A stretch of DNA of 64,000 nucleotides, taken from positions 1-64,000 of the forward strand of contig DAOWGM010000073.1 in assembly GCA_030637515.1 (NCBI GenBank). The letters run 5' to 3'. Every line of letters begins with the position of its first letter. The stretch's first letter is position 1. Made by a program: the position numbers and the translations under genes. The notes below the pieces were generated by a model. It was not told the origin of the DNA, searched no databases, and saw only the letters and a program-made list of their open reading frames with translations. This DNA is from Bacteroidales bacterium. Its GTDB lineage: Bacteria > Bacteroidota > Bacteroidia > Bacteroidales > UBA12077. Of this stretch, positions 50,226 to 59,765 are shown piece after piece.

Positions 50226-51980
50226 TTACAACTTCGTATTATAAATCTTACCAACCGGATAAATATTTTTCTGTTTATCCCAATATGGTGTTCTTTCGAA
50301 AAACCAGAATAATTTAACCCACTGGTTATTATAAAACTCTGGATTATCTTTTACAGCCTGCTCGTATTGTTCAAGCAATTCAGGATTTTCTTTTATCATT
50401 TCCCGAGCCATTTTCTCCATTACATAGGTTTCCACATATTCTTTACGTTCAAAAATAGAATTAAAGAATCCCCAACTCACATACGAATCGGGTCCAATTG
50501 GTTCCAGAATGTGTGCAATTATTTTTGCTGTTCGCTGGTTAGTTGGAACAATAACCGAACCTGCAGGAAATAGTTTCTTAATTGATATTTCCTCCAATTC
50601 AAAATCTTGCACCATTTGTCGCCCTTCAAAAGGTGCGTTCGCAAAAGACACATTACTGAATTTGTACGTTTCAATCTCAAATTCTTTTGATTCCTGTAAT
50701 GTTGTAAATTGTATATCATGCATTTCAAGGCGATTAATAACTTCTGTCCACTCAACAGGAATAATGTAGGCATCTGGTATCACAACTGTTTTTGAGGGCA
50801 TTAATTTATCAAATAGTACTAAATTATAATCTTTTGGCTTATCGCTAAACTGTACCCAAATATCATCTGTTAAATCACTATGAACAATATCATATTCAAC
50901 GCCTTTAAACTTAACCATAATACTATCATCCTGAGAAGTATAGTAACTCAAGACTAATTCTTTGCCGGCAAGTTGCTTCGTCTCTAAATCAGCATTTTTA
51001 TTTATTTCTTTTAATTCTGTATTGCTATTATCAATAACTTCTATTGAGTGTCTTAGTAAATGGTAAGTAGCATCAACACGTGTTTTATAGTCTTTTAACA
51101 TATGTGTTTCTACAAGTAAAGCAGGTCTGTTCTGATTTGCCACATAACCAGTTGAAAATCGGGGAGAAGCAGTTCTTCTGATTAATCCGCTTCGTGGATC
51201 ATGCCATCGTCTAAAAGAAACGTATGGAAACATTAAAATATCGTCTTCTATTAATTTTTCCTCAACATTAATAAGGTATTCATTCTGCCATGCTGATTGT
51301 TCTTCGTTCATATCACCCATTGTATGCATTCCGTAGGTTAATGAATACTGATAATCAGCACCATCAGTAGTATGAATATCGATAAACATATCGGGTAACC
51401 ACTTGTTAAATAACTTAAGCCATTGTTGCATTTCAGGAGCATCTGCTTTAAGAAAATCACGGTTTAGGTTAAGATTTTCGGCTGTTGTACGCCAACCCAT
51501 TTCTTTAGGTCCATTTTGATTAATACGATTATATGCACTAAACCTTTCGTGTCCATCTGTGTTAAAAATGGGTATAAACAGGAGAGTAGTATTTTCAAGT
51601 AGTTCAGGATATTTTTCATGAATTATAATATCTCTTATTAGCATTAATCCTGCATCTTTTCCTTCCGATTCGCCTGGATGAATGCAAGCTTCAATAAACA
51701 AAACAGCATTTTCTGATTCTTTAACACTTTCGGGTGTGAAATTTTTGTTTTTATCGATAATTAGAAATGGTAAATCACGTCCTTGGACACTTTCTCCAAA
51801 AGTCTCATACTCAATAAATTCAGATGATTCTGCCAGTTTTTTGCTATACTTTATGGTTTCATCATAGCGAGGTGTTTCCAGAAAGTTAGATTTTTCGTAA
51901 TAAGTTAACCAATCTTTTTCCTGTGCGTTTACGGCTAATTGCAATAATACAATTCCAATGATAATTAATCTTGTTTTCAT
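50226..51980 (-). CDS. M14-family zinc carboxypeptidase
   Basis: EACIHPGESEGKDAG, TENLNLNRDF, DIHTTDGADY. Confidence 0.9.
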   Translation of the reverse strand: MKTRLIIIGIVLLQLAVNAQEKDWLTYYEKSNFLETPRYDETIKYSKKLAESSEFIEYETFGESVQGRDLPFLIIDKNKNFTPESVKESENAVLFIEACIHPGESEGKDAGLMLIRDIIIHEKYPELLENTTLLFIPIFNTDGHERFSAYNRINQNGPKEMGWRTTAENLNLNRDFLKADAPEMQQWLKLFNKWLPDMFIDIHTTDGADYQYSLTYGMHTMGDMNEEQSAWQNEYLINVEEKLIEDDILMFPYVSFRRWHDPRSGLIRRTASPRFSTGYVANQNRPALLVETHMLKDYKTRVDATYHLLRHSIEVIDNSNTELKEINKNADLETKQLAGKELVLSYYTSQDDSIMVKFKGVEYDIVHSDLTDDIWVQFSDKPKDYNLVLFDKLMPSKTVVIPDAYIIPVEWTEVINRLEMHDIQFTTLQESKEFEIETYKFSNVSFANAPFEGRQMVQDFELEEISIKKLFPAGSVIVPTNQRTAKIIAHILEPIGPDSYVSWGFFNSIFERKEYVETYVMEKMAREMIKENPELLEQYEQAVKDNPEFYNNQWVKLFWFFERTPYWDKQKNIYPVGKIYNTKL

Positions 51981-52133
51981 GTACTTAGCATTTGATATTT
52001 TTCAACTAATATGACATACTAATATTGATAAAGTTTAATATAAAGATATGAGTTTAAAGATGGTTAGAAAAATAGAATTAGTGCTTTTCAAAATTTTTGT
52101 ATATTGGCAATTATTAACTAAAAATTTAAGTTT

Positions 52134-52475
52134 ATGAAACCTATTAAATCATTATTTCCTATTTCAATCTGGTTAATGCGAATAGGATTATTACTTTTTG
52201 CTTATACCGAGTATTTTAAAGAATTTAGTAAATTTCATATAGATGATTTACACTTTTATGTTGCAACACTATTTTTAATTTCTGCAGCTATAATTTTCAT
52301 AACAGGATTTATATCTAAAATAACACTGACAGTTGTTTCGGGATTGGTAATTACTGCGATTTCGGTATTTAATATTTTGGATGGATTAAATGGAGGAATT
52401 GATTCTACATTGGTAATTAATATAATTATAGCTTCATTAGCAATATATTTTATTTCAGCACCTTTCGGTAAATAA
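52134..52475 (+). CDS. Small four-TM membrane protein
   Basis: Hydrophobic segments; no family assigned. Confidence 0.6.
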   Translation: MKPIKSLFPISIWLMRIGLLLFAYTEYFKEFSKFHIDDLHFYVATLFLISAAIIFITGFISKITLTVVSGLVITAISVFNILDGLNGGIDSTLVINIIIASLAIYFISAPFGK

Positions 52476-52500
52476 TTAATTATAATATAATTGACATTTA

Positions 52501-52540
52501 GAAAAACTTGTAAAAAGATTATTCATTTTACAAGTTTTTC
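52501..52540 (+). terminator. 15-bp perfect hairpin terminator
   Basis: GAAAAACTTGTAAAA-N10-TTTTACAAGTTTTTC. Confidence 0.8.
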
Positions 52541-52581
52541 AGTTATTTTTAGCCTGATTTAACAATGATTATTGCAATCTA

Positions 52582-53511
52582 ATGAATAAAATATTAATTC
52601 TATATTATTCTCAATCAGGACAATTAACAGAAATAGTTAAGAATTTTGCCAAACCTTTTGAGAATTCCGACGAATATACCGTAACATATGCGAATATTGA
52701 ACCTGTTAAAGAGTTTGGTTTCCCCTGGAAAGGATATAAGTTCTTCGATGCATTTCCTGAATCTGTAAACAGAATTCCATGTGAACTGAAACCTATTGAT
52801 TTAGGTGATGAAAATTTTGATCTAATTGTATTTGCTTATTCTGTTTGGTATATGTCGCCTTCAATACCATCAAATTCATTCTTACTATCAGAGCAAGCAA
52901 AACGAATTTTTAAAAACAAGCCCGTTATTACACTTTTAGGAGTACGTAATATGTGGGTTGTAGCACAGGAATATATAAAACAAAAAATTGCTGAGCTCGG
53001 AGGAAATCTTATTGGAAATATTGTTTTAAGAGATAGGTCGGAGAATCTTACTGGAATTGTCACCATCTCATATTTTCTTTTTACAGGTAAGAAAGACCGA
53101 TTCTTGGGTTTCTTTCCTAAACCTGGTGTATCACAAAAAGATATTGAAGGATCTGCTGAATTTGGCGAAATTGTTAAAAATCATTTTGACAATAACAAAA
53201 CAGAAACATTACAGAATGCTTTAATAGAAGCTAAAGCAGTAAAAATTAACCCTTATTTAGCTACTACAGAACAAATGGCTTATAAGAGAGTTTTTACTAA
53301 ATGGTCAGGATTTATTTTGAAAAAGGGTGGACCGGACGATCCTGCTCGAAAAACAAGGGTTAGAATCTTTACATACTATTTTCCTTTCGCAATTTTAGTA
53401 ATTGCACCTTTAGAATATGTTTTTTTTCTTATTTTTGCACCCTTTAGATTGAAAGCGATAAAAAAAGATATTAAGTATTTCTCAGGAGTAAAATTGAAAT
53501 CTTCTAACTAA
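52582..53511 (+). CDS. darA: DarA-like dialkylresorcinol condensing enzyme
   Basis: MNKILILYYSQSGQLTEIVKNF flavodoxin-like N-terminus; next to a KAS III gene. Confidence 0.8.
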   Translation: MNKILILYYSQSGQLTEIVKNFAKPFENSDEYTVTYANIEPVKEFGFPWKGYKFFDAFPESVNRIPCELKPIDLGDENFDLIVFAYSVWYMSPSIPSNSFLLSEQAKRIFKNKPVITLLGVRNMWVVAQEYIKQKIAELGGNLIGNIVLRDRSENLTGIVTISYFLFTGKKDRFLGFFPKPGVSQKDIEGSAEFGEIVKNHFDNNKTETLQNALIEAKAVKINPYLATTEQMAYKRVFTKWSGFILKKGGPDDPARKTRVRIFTYYFPFAILVIAPLEYVFFLIFAPFRLKAIKKDIKYFSGVKLKSSN

Positions 53512-53526
53512 GAACGTAAATTGAAA

Positions 53527-54669
53527 ATGCCAAACCAAGTATATATAAACAACATAGCTAAATTCTTACCAAACGAACCAGTTTCCAACGATGAAATGGA
53601 ATCCATTTTAGGAATGGTTAATGGTAAGCCCTCCAGATCAAAAAATATTGTACTTCGACAAAATGGAATAAAAAACAGGTACTATGCAATTAACAAAGAA
53701 GGAAATATAAAATATTCTAATGCTGAAATATCTGCTTTAGCAATTAAAAATCTTGAAAATAAGAATTTTTCTATAAAGGATATTGAAGTACTTTCTTGCG
53801 GCACATCACTCGCAGATCAGTTATTACCTTCGCATTCTTCAATGGTGCATGGTGAATTAGGAAATAATCCACTTGAAGTTATATCACCTTCAGGTGTTTG
53901 TTGTGCAGGAATGCATGCTTTGAAATATGCATATTTATCAGTTTTATCTGGACAATCAAAAAATGCTGTTTCTACAGGTTCAGAAGTTATTTCGACTTTA
54001 TTACGTGCAGATAAGTTTAACAAAGAAATGAACTGTACCAATACGCTTGAGAAAAAACCAATTTTAGCATTTGAAAAAGATTTCTTAAGATGGATGCTAT
54101 CAGATGGTGCTGGAGCAGCTTTACTTGAAAACAAACCTAATACAGATGGCATTTCGCTTAAAATAGAATGGATTGATACTATATCATATGCAAATGAACT
54201 AGATGCTTGTATGTATGCTGGTTCCGATAAAAATGAAGCCGGAGAGCTTAAGGGATGGAAAGAATTTGATCCTGAATTATGGCTCGAAAAATCAATTTTT
54301 TCTGTAAAACAGGATGTGAAATTGCTTGATAAGCATGTTGTTAATCGATGTATTACTGCATTAGCATCTTCTCTCAATAAAAGAAATATCGACAGCCACA
54401 AGGAAGTTAATTACTTTTTACCTCATTTATCATCTATGTATTTTAAGCAAAAACTGTATGATGAATTAAAAGTGCAGGGAATTGAAATTACAGATGAAAA
54501 GTGGTTTACAAATCTTACGAAAGTTGGAAATGTAGGATCAGCATCTATTTATATCATATTAGAAGAATTATTCCATTCAGGAAAACTAAAAAAAGGAGAA
54601 AAAATTCTTCTTATGGTTCCAGAAAGTGGGCGCTTCTCTTATGCATATGCTTATTTAACTGTTGTTTAA
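53527..54669 (+). CDS. darB: Beta-ketoacyl-ACP synthase III, DarB-like
   Basis: SPSGVCCAGMHALKYAYLSVLSG (Cys active-site region); FTNLTKVGNVGSASIYIILEEL. Confidence 0.82.
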   Translation: MPNQVYINNIAKFLPNEPVSNDEMESILGMVNGKPSRSKNIVLRQNGIKNRYYAINKEGNIKYSNAEISALAIKNLENKNFSIKDIEVLSCGTSLADQLLPSHSSMVHGELGNNPLEVISPSGVCCAGMHALKYAYLSVLSGQSKNAVSTGSEVISTLLRADKFNKEMNCTNTLEKKPILAFEKDFLRWMLSDGAGAALLENKPNTDGISLKIEWIDTISYANELDACMYAGSDKNEAGELKGWKEFDPELWLEKSIFSVKQDVKLLDKHVVNRCITALASSLNKRNIDSHKEVNYFLPHLSSMYFKQKLYDELKVQGIEITDEKWFTNLTKVGNVGSASIYIILEELFHSGKLKKGEKILLMVPESGRFSYAYAYLTVV

Positions 54670-54691
54670 AAGATGTTTTACTAAAAAATAT

Positions 54692-54723
54692 AAACCCTGT
54701 AGTTTTAATCTGCAGGGTTTTTT
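54692..54723 (+). terminator. Intrinsic terminator
   Basis: AAACCCTG...CAGGGTTTTTT. Confidence 0.85.
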
Positions 54724-54809
54724 CGTTTCTAAAAATGAATTATAATTGTGTAATTAGTCAATAAACCTTATTTTAGCTTTTATCAAATTAACCTCTAAAA
54801 CTTAACTAA

Positions 54810-55982
54810 ATGTATAATATTGCATTATTTGGTCCTCCGGGAGCTGGAAAAGGAACTCAGTCTCGCAAACTGATTGAGAAGTATAACCTTGCTTATATAT
54901 CTACAGGAGATATTCTAAGAGAAGAAATTGCAGAAGGTTCAGACTTAGGTATGCAGGCAAAGAGTGTTATTGAGATGGGTGGATTGGTTTCGGATGAAAT
55001 AATAGTACAAATTATTGAAAAGAAAATTAAAACAAATACTGAGGTTAATGGATTTCTTTTTGATGGTTTTCCAAGAACCATTGTTCAGGCATATATCCTT
55101 GAAGGATTACTACTAAAATTAAATACATCATTAAATTGTATGGTAAGCCTGGAAGTTCCTCAAGATAATTTAATGGAACGAATGCTGGAACGTTCAAAAA
55201 AAGAGAATAGAATTGATGATACTACGGAAGTTATTGAAAACAGATTAAAAGAATATAAAAACAAAACAATTCCTGTTGCTGAATTTTACAAAGATAAAGG
55301 CATTTGTTATTCAGTTGACGGAATAGGTACTCTTGATGAAATATTTGAAAGAATAACCAATGTTGTTGAGCAATCATTAACAAAAACATGGTTAAATGTT
55401 GTTCTTTTTGGTCCTCCGGGATCAGGAAAAGGAACTCAGGGGAAAATGTTAGCAGATAAATATGATTTAGTTTACATTTCGACAGGTTCTTTGCTAAGAA
55501 AAGAAATTGAGAAAGGTACTGAAATGGGACTGGCAGCAAAAGAATATGTAGAGAAAGGTGATATTGTGCCTGATGAATTTGCTATAAAACTTATAGAAAA
55601 ACAGATTCAGACACATCCTGATGCTAAAGGTTTCTTTTTTAAAGGTTACCCGAGAACAATTGTTCAAGCATACATACTTGATGGTTTACTAAGAAAATTA
55701 AATTCATCTGTATCATGTGTATTTAATTTAGATGTTCCGACACTGGAATCGATAAAGCGACTAAGTGCTCGTAGTAAAACTGAAAAGAGCAGATATTATG
55801 ACATGGATACTGAAGTAATTATAAGACGTTTAGAAAGTTTCCAGACACGAACAGCTCCAGTATTGGATTATTACGAAAAACAGAAAAATATTTATAATAT
55901 TAATGGAATAGGATCGGAAGAAGAGGTTCTTGAACGTCTCACAGAAAATCTTGAACTGGCATTTAAAAATGCACGTCGTTAA
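54810..55982 (+). CDS. Tandem (two-domain) adenylate kinase-like protein
   Basis: Two P-loops GPPGAGKGTQ and GPPGSGKGTQ; two LID/core regions; DGFPRTIVQAYIL and KGYPRTIVQAYIL. Confidence 0.92.
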   Translation: MYNIALFGPPGAGKGTQSRKLIEKYNLAYISTGDILREEIAEGSDLGMQAKSVIEMGGLVSDEIIVQIIEKKIKTNTEVNGFLFDGFPRTIVQAYILEGLLLKLNTSLNCMVSLEVPQDNLMERMLERSKKENRIDDTTEVIENRLKEYKNKTIPVAEFYKDKGICYSVDGIGTLDEIFERITNVVEQSLTKTWLNVVLFGPPGSGKGTQGKMLADKYDLVYISTGSLLRKEIEKGTEMGLAAKEYVEKGDIVPDEFAIKLIEKQIQTHPDAKGFFFKGYPRTIVQAYILDGLLRKLNSSVSCVFNLDVPTLESIKRLSARSKTEKSRYYDMDTEVIIRRLESFQTRTAPVLDYYEKQKNIYNINGIGSEEEVLERLTENLELAFKNARR

Positions 55983-56004
55983 AAATAAAAAGCTCCTTAA
56001 ATAG

Positions 56005-56039
56005 ACTGCACCTAAAAAGTTAGACACTATTTGGGGGTA
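56005..56039. mobile_element. Possible solo insertion-sequence end remnant
   Basis: ACTGCACCTAAAAAGTTAGACACTATTTGGGGGT resembles the terminal repeat style of IS3-like elements; no transposase nearby. Confidence 0.35.
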
Positions 56040-56042
56040 TTT

Positions 56043-57260
56043 TTAATATAGTATAAACTCTACTTTTCTGGATTTTTCATGATCTATTTCAGAAGATATT
56101 TCACCTTTACCAAAAGAACTTATTCTAAGCTCTTCAATTCCGTTTTCTATTAAATATTTTTTAACCTGATCGGATCTTTTCTTTGAGAGTGCAAGGTTGT
56201 AATCAGGGGCACCAATTTCATCAGCGAAACCGTTAATTATTAAATTATAATTGGAATATGATAATAAATTAAGGAGAGGCTTAAGTATTTGATTTGATTC
56301 TATTTTTAATTCGTACGAGTTATAGCCAAAGTAAACCGGAAATATAATATGCAACTGAGACTCTTTAGTATAGATCTCAACGCTATCATTTTCTACACTT
56401 TTGAAATATTCGCTAATATCTTCATAATCAGGATTTACAATATTACCGTTACTTTTAAATGAATTTCCTTTTAGAAAAATCCATGAATCAAATTTTCTAT
56501 CTCCCGCATCTGCAATTGCTATTTTAAAATGATACTTTTTAAAAGGTTCTAATTTAATTCCGGAACTTATTGCTTTGGTGAATCCATCAAATTGAAATAA
56601 TCTTACGTTTTCAGAATATTTTGAATCATCCTCTTTATTCCCTTTAAACTGATGCTCTATAGAATTATTTGCAGTATAAAAGTCAGAATTAAAAGATTTG
56701 TTTATCATGTCAATAGCAACAGGAGTATTATTCCGGGAAAGAACAGCAATATTCTTCTTTTTATTATTTGAATAATCAGTAATTAAAAATCCAAAGACAT
56801 CGCTAACACCTTTATTTACATATTCAGGGTATTCTTCCGACGCAAACTGAAAAATGAAATTAATGCTGTCTGTAAACGATGTAAAATCAAATTCGAGGAT
56901 TGCAGAATCAAATGTTTTTGCGTTAATAATTTTAGATAAATCGTCATCTCTATGAGTATAATTCTCAAATGATGCTGTATGATTATTCGGACCAATAGCT
57001 GCTAATACAGAACCTGAACTTAAAATTAGACCGTATTGTGGAAGTGCATTATAATTACCTTCATAATAAAATAAACCCAGAGCATGTTTTAATCCTGAAT
57101 AGTTAATATTCTCTATTTTAATGCCATTCTGATTATTATCCAAAAAATATTTATTGACTATTTCTTGTGGAGTATAAGCAGTATCAACAATAAAAACTTG
57201 TGATTTTGAAGTAATAACGCTACAAATGAAAAAAACAGCTAAGAAATATTTATAAAACAT
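56043..57260 (-). CDS. Choice-of-anchor-L + OmpA-like peptidoglycan-binding protein, secreted
   Basis: ALGLFYYEGNYNALPQYGLILSSG...IFQFASEEYPEYVNKGVSDVFGFLI; INGFADEIGAPDYNLALSKKRSDQVKKYL. Confidence 0.82.
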   Translation of the reverse strand: MFYKYFLAVFFICSVITSKSQVFIVDTAYTPQEIVNKYFLDNNQNGIKIENINYSGLKHALGLFYYEGNYNALPQYGLILSSGSVLAAIGPNNHTASFENYTHRDDDLSKIINAKTFDSAILEFDFTSFTDSINFIFQFASEEYPEYVNKGVSDVFGFLITDYSNNKKKNIAVLSRNNTPVAIDMINKSFNSDFYTANNSIEHQFKGNKEDDSKYSENVRLFQFDGFTKAISSGIKLEPFKKYHFKIAIADAGDRKFDSWIFLKGNSFKSNGNIVNPDYEDISEYFKSVENDSVEIYTKESQLHIIFPVYFGYNSYELKIESNQILKPLLNLLSYSNYNLIINGFADEIGAPDYNLALSKKRSDQVKKYLIENGIEELRISSFGKGEISSEIDHEKSRKVEFILY

Positions 57261-57265
57261 TCCGA

Positions 57266-57607
57266 TTAATAAAGATTTAATATCTCATCAATCTGCTCAC
57301 AATTTTCATCAAAAATTAGTGAGTAAGTTCCAATCTCAAATTGTGTTTTTTCCTGAATAAGATCAATTGCAACTTCAATGCACGGAACAGTGAATTCTTT
57401 ACTATTCAAATAAATTACTGCAGCTTTTAACTGAACACCAATCTCTTCAATTTTGATTTCTTCAGGAAACTCTATTTTTAAGGCATTAACATCATCACCA
57501 GTAAAAGTATCGGCTAATAATCCGCTTAAACTGGCAAGTGTGTCCTCAATAAGCTGATCTTTAGTTCGATTCTTAAAAAGAATACTCTCAATTTGTTCTA
57601 ATATCAT
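57266..57607 (-). CDS. Hypothetical protein
   Basis: Coherent acidic ORF 5 bp upstream of the OmpA-like gene, same strand. Confidence 0.6.
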   Translation of the reverse strand: MILEQIESILFKNRTKDQLIEDTLASLSGLLADTFTGDDVNALKIEFPEEIKIEEIGVQLKAAVIYLNSKEFTVPCIEVAIDLIQEKTQFEIGTYSLIFDENCEQIDEILNLY

Positions 57608-57713
57608 TATGTTTAAATTATCGTTTAATAAAATCTAAAATTAATTATTCTTTTCAGATATAAAAAATACTCATGATTAGTTATTATTTTATTTCATAGT
57701 AAAAATTATATTT

Positions 57714-58337
57714 GTGATAATCAAAAATGAAATGAAAGAATTCTCAATTATATCAGTTTCAATTATCAATATTATTATTGGTGTAAGATATTGTTTTTTA
57801 ATATATAAAAATAAGATAAAGCCTGTATTAGCTATGTGGTTGTTTTTCACATTAGCTGTAACTATGAGTCTTACAACGTACATGGCCGAAAGTAATTTTA
57901 GTTTATGGGATAATATTTTAAATACAGCAGACTTGATATTAGTATCTACCGTTTCTGTAATGATTTATATTTACGGTGATAAAAGCTCGCGGTTTACAGG
58001 CTTTGATAAAGGATGCTTAGTTGCAGTTGCTCTGATTGCCTTATTTTGGTTTATAACAAAAACTCATTTTTTATCGCACACTATGATTCAGGGAGTATTG
58101 GTTATAGCTTATTTTCCTGTTATCAGAAGATTATGGATATCAAGAGAAAACTCAGAGCCATTTTCTGTCTGGATTTTAATGATGATAGCTCCATTTTTCG
58201 CATTGTTATCAAGTAAAGGAGTATTAGCTACAGTATATTCTGTAAGAGCAATAGTTTCAACGAGTCTACTGCTTATACTTATGTTAAGAATAGAGTATAT
58301 AAGCAGGAAATTAAAATATGACTCAATCGATAAGTAA
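57714..58337 (+). CDS. Hypothetical multi-TM membrane protein
   Basis: Several hydrophobic segments. Confidence 0.7.
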   Translation: MIIKNEMKEFSIISVSIINIIIGVRYCFLIYKNKIKPVLAMWLFFTLAVTMSLTTYMAESNFSLWDNILNTADLILVSTVSVMIYIYGDKSSRFTGFDKGCLVAVALIALFWFITKTHFLSHTMIQGVLVIAYFPVIRRLWISRENSEPFSVWILMMIAPFFALLSSKGVLATVYSVRAIVSTSLLLILMLRIEYISRKLKYDSIDK

Positions 58338-58408
58338 TTTCAAGCTTCAAAAGGGGTAAAATCCTAAATAATTAATATTTTTGTTCTTCTTAAACTAAAT
58401 TTTTTTAA

Positions 58409-59689
58409 ATGAATTCCAATAAAAAACAATTCGTAACTTCAATGATAATTATTGGAGTTTTATTTTTTCTTTTCGGCTTTATTACCTGGTTAAATGGTAT
58501 TTTAATCCCATACTTAAAAATAGCATGTGAGCTAAATAATCTGCAAGCTTTAATGGTTGCCTTTTCGTTTTATATAGCATATTTTGTTATGGCTATTCCA
58601 TCGGGCTGGTTATTGAAAAAAACGGGATTTAAGAAAGGAATGATGCTTGGTTTATGGATTATGGCAATAGGTGCATTAATTTTCATTCCAGCGGCATATA
58701 TCCGTTCATTTCCTATTTTCTTACTTGGATTATTCGTTATGGGAACAGGACTTACAGTGTTACAAACTTCTTCAAACCCATATATAACAATAATTGGTCC
58801 TGTTGAAACTGCAGCAAGCAGAATTAGCATTATGGGTATATGTAATAAAATTGCAGGAGCTCTTGCTCCAATAATTCTTGCTTATTTTATTTTAAGCGAT
58901 GGAGACAGCTTTGTACAAAGTTTAGCAACTATGAGTCCGGGAGATAAAATAATTGCTCTTGATGCTCTTGCTGCACGTGCAATTGCTCCATATTCCGTAA
59001 TTGCATTAAGTTTGTTCTTACTTGGAATAATGATGCGTTATTCTCCATTACCAGAGATTGAGAGTGAAGAAGATAGTGAATCTGAAAAAGGTACAGGAAA
59101 GAATGAGGTTAAAAGCATTTTTCATCTTCCACACCTATGGATGGGAGTAATTGCTTTGTTTTTTTATGTAGGAGTAGAAGTAATAGCGGGTGATACAATT
59201 ATCCGATACGGAATGCTTTTAGGTATTGATATTGCACAGGCAAAAGTTTATACCAGTTACACATTGATAGCAATGATTGTAGGTTATGTTTTTATAGGTC
59301 TCGTTCTGATACCAAGAGTGATTTCACAGCGTACTGCTCTCGTTTTAAGCTCAGTACTTGGAGTTATTTTTACCTTAGCTGCAATATTTACTTCAGGAAC
59401 TACATCTGTTTTATTTATTGCATTGTTAGGAATAGCAAATGCAATTGTTTGGCCGGCAATATGGCCATTAGCAATACACAATACAGGTAAACATATTAAA
59501 ACAGCATCTTCACTTCTTATAATGGCAATTGCTGGTGGAGCTACACTTCCTTTAGTTTGGGGCGCTTTGGCTGATCATTTTCCAAATCAACCACAAAATG
59601 CTTATTGGATATGTATTCCTTGTTACCTTGTAATTTTTTACTTTAGCATGTGGGGATATAAATTAAAACCTAAAAAAGTATTACAATAA
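58409..59689 (+). CDS. Sugar MFS transporter (FucP/GluP-like)
   Basis: LFFLFGFITWLNGILIPYLKIACELNNLQALMVAFSFYIAYFVMAIPSGWLLKK. Confidence 0.93.
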   Translation: MNSNKKQFVTSMIIIGVLFFLFGFITWLNGILIPYLKIACELNNLQALMVAFSFYIAYFVMAIPSGWLLKKTGFKKGMMLGLWIMAIGALIFIPAAYIRSFPIFLLGLFVMGTGLTVLQTSSNPYITIIGPVETAASRISIMGICNKIAGALAPIILAYFILSDGDSFVQSLATMSPGDKIIALDALAARAIAPYSVIALSLFLLGIMMRYSPLPEIESEEDSESEKGTGKNEVKSIFHLPHLWMGVIALFFYVGVEVIAGDTIIRYGMLLGIDIAQAKVYTSYTLIAMIVGYVFIGLVLIPRVISQRTALVLSSVLGVIFTLAAIFTSGTTSVLFIALLGIANAIVWPAIWPLAIHNTGKHIKTASSLLIMAIAGGATLPLVWGALADHFPNQPQNAYWICIPCYLVIFYFSMWGYKLKPKKVLQ

Positions 59690-59765
59690 ATTAAGATCTG
59701 TTTTGATTAATTGCATATTTTTATAAAAACTCAGAACTTTAAACTTTAAACCTTTAACTAAAAGT

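Noticed and set aside
53817-54401. 194-aa minus-strand ORF antisense to darB
   Set aside because: Overlaps a well-supported KAS III gene; no recognisable domain.
54501-54764. 87-aa ORF overlapping the darB 3' end
   Set aside because: Alternative frame of darB running into the terminator; no support.
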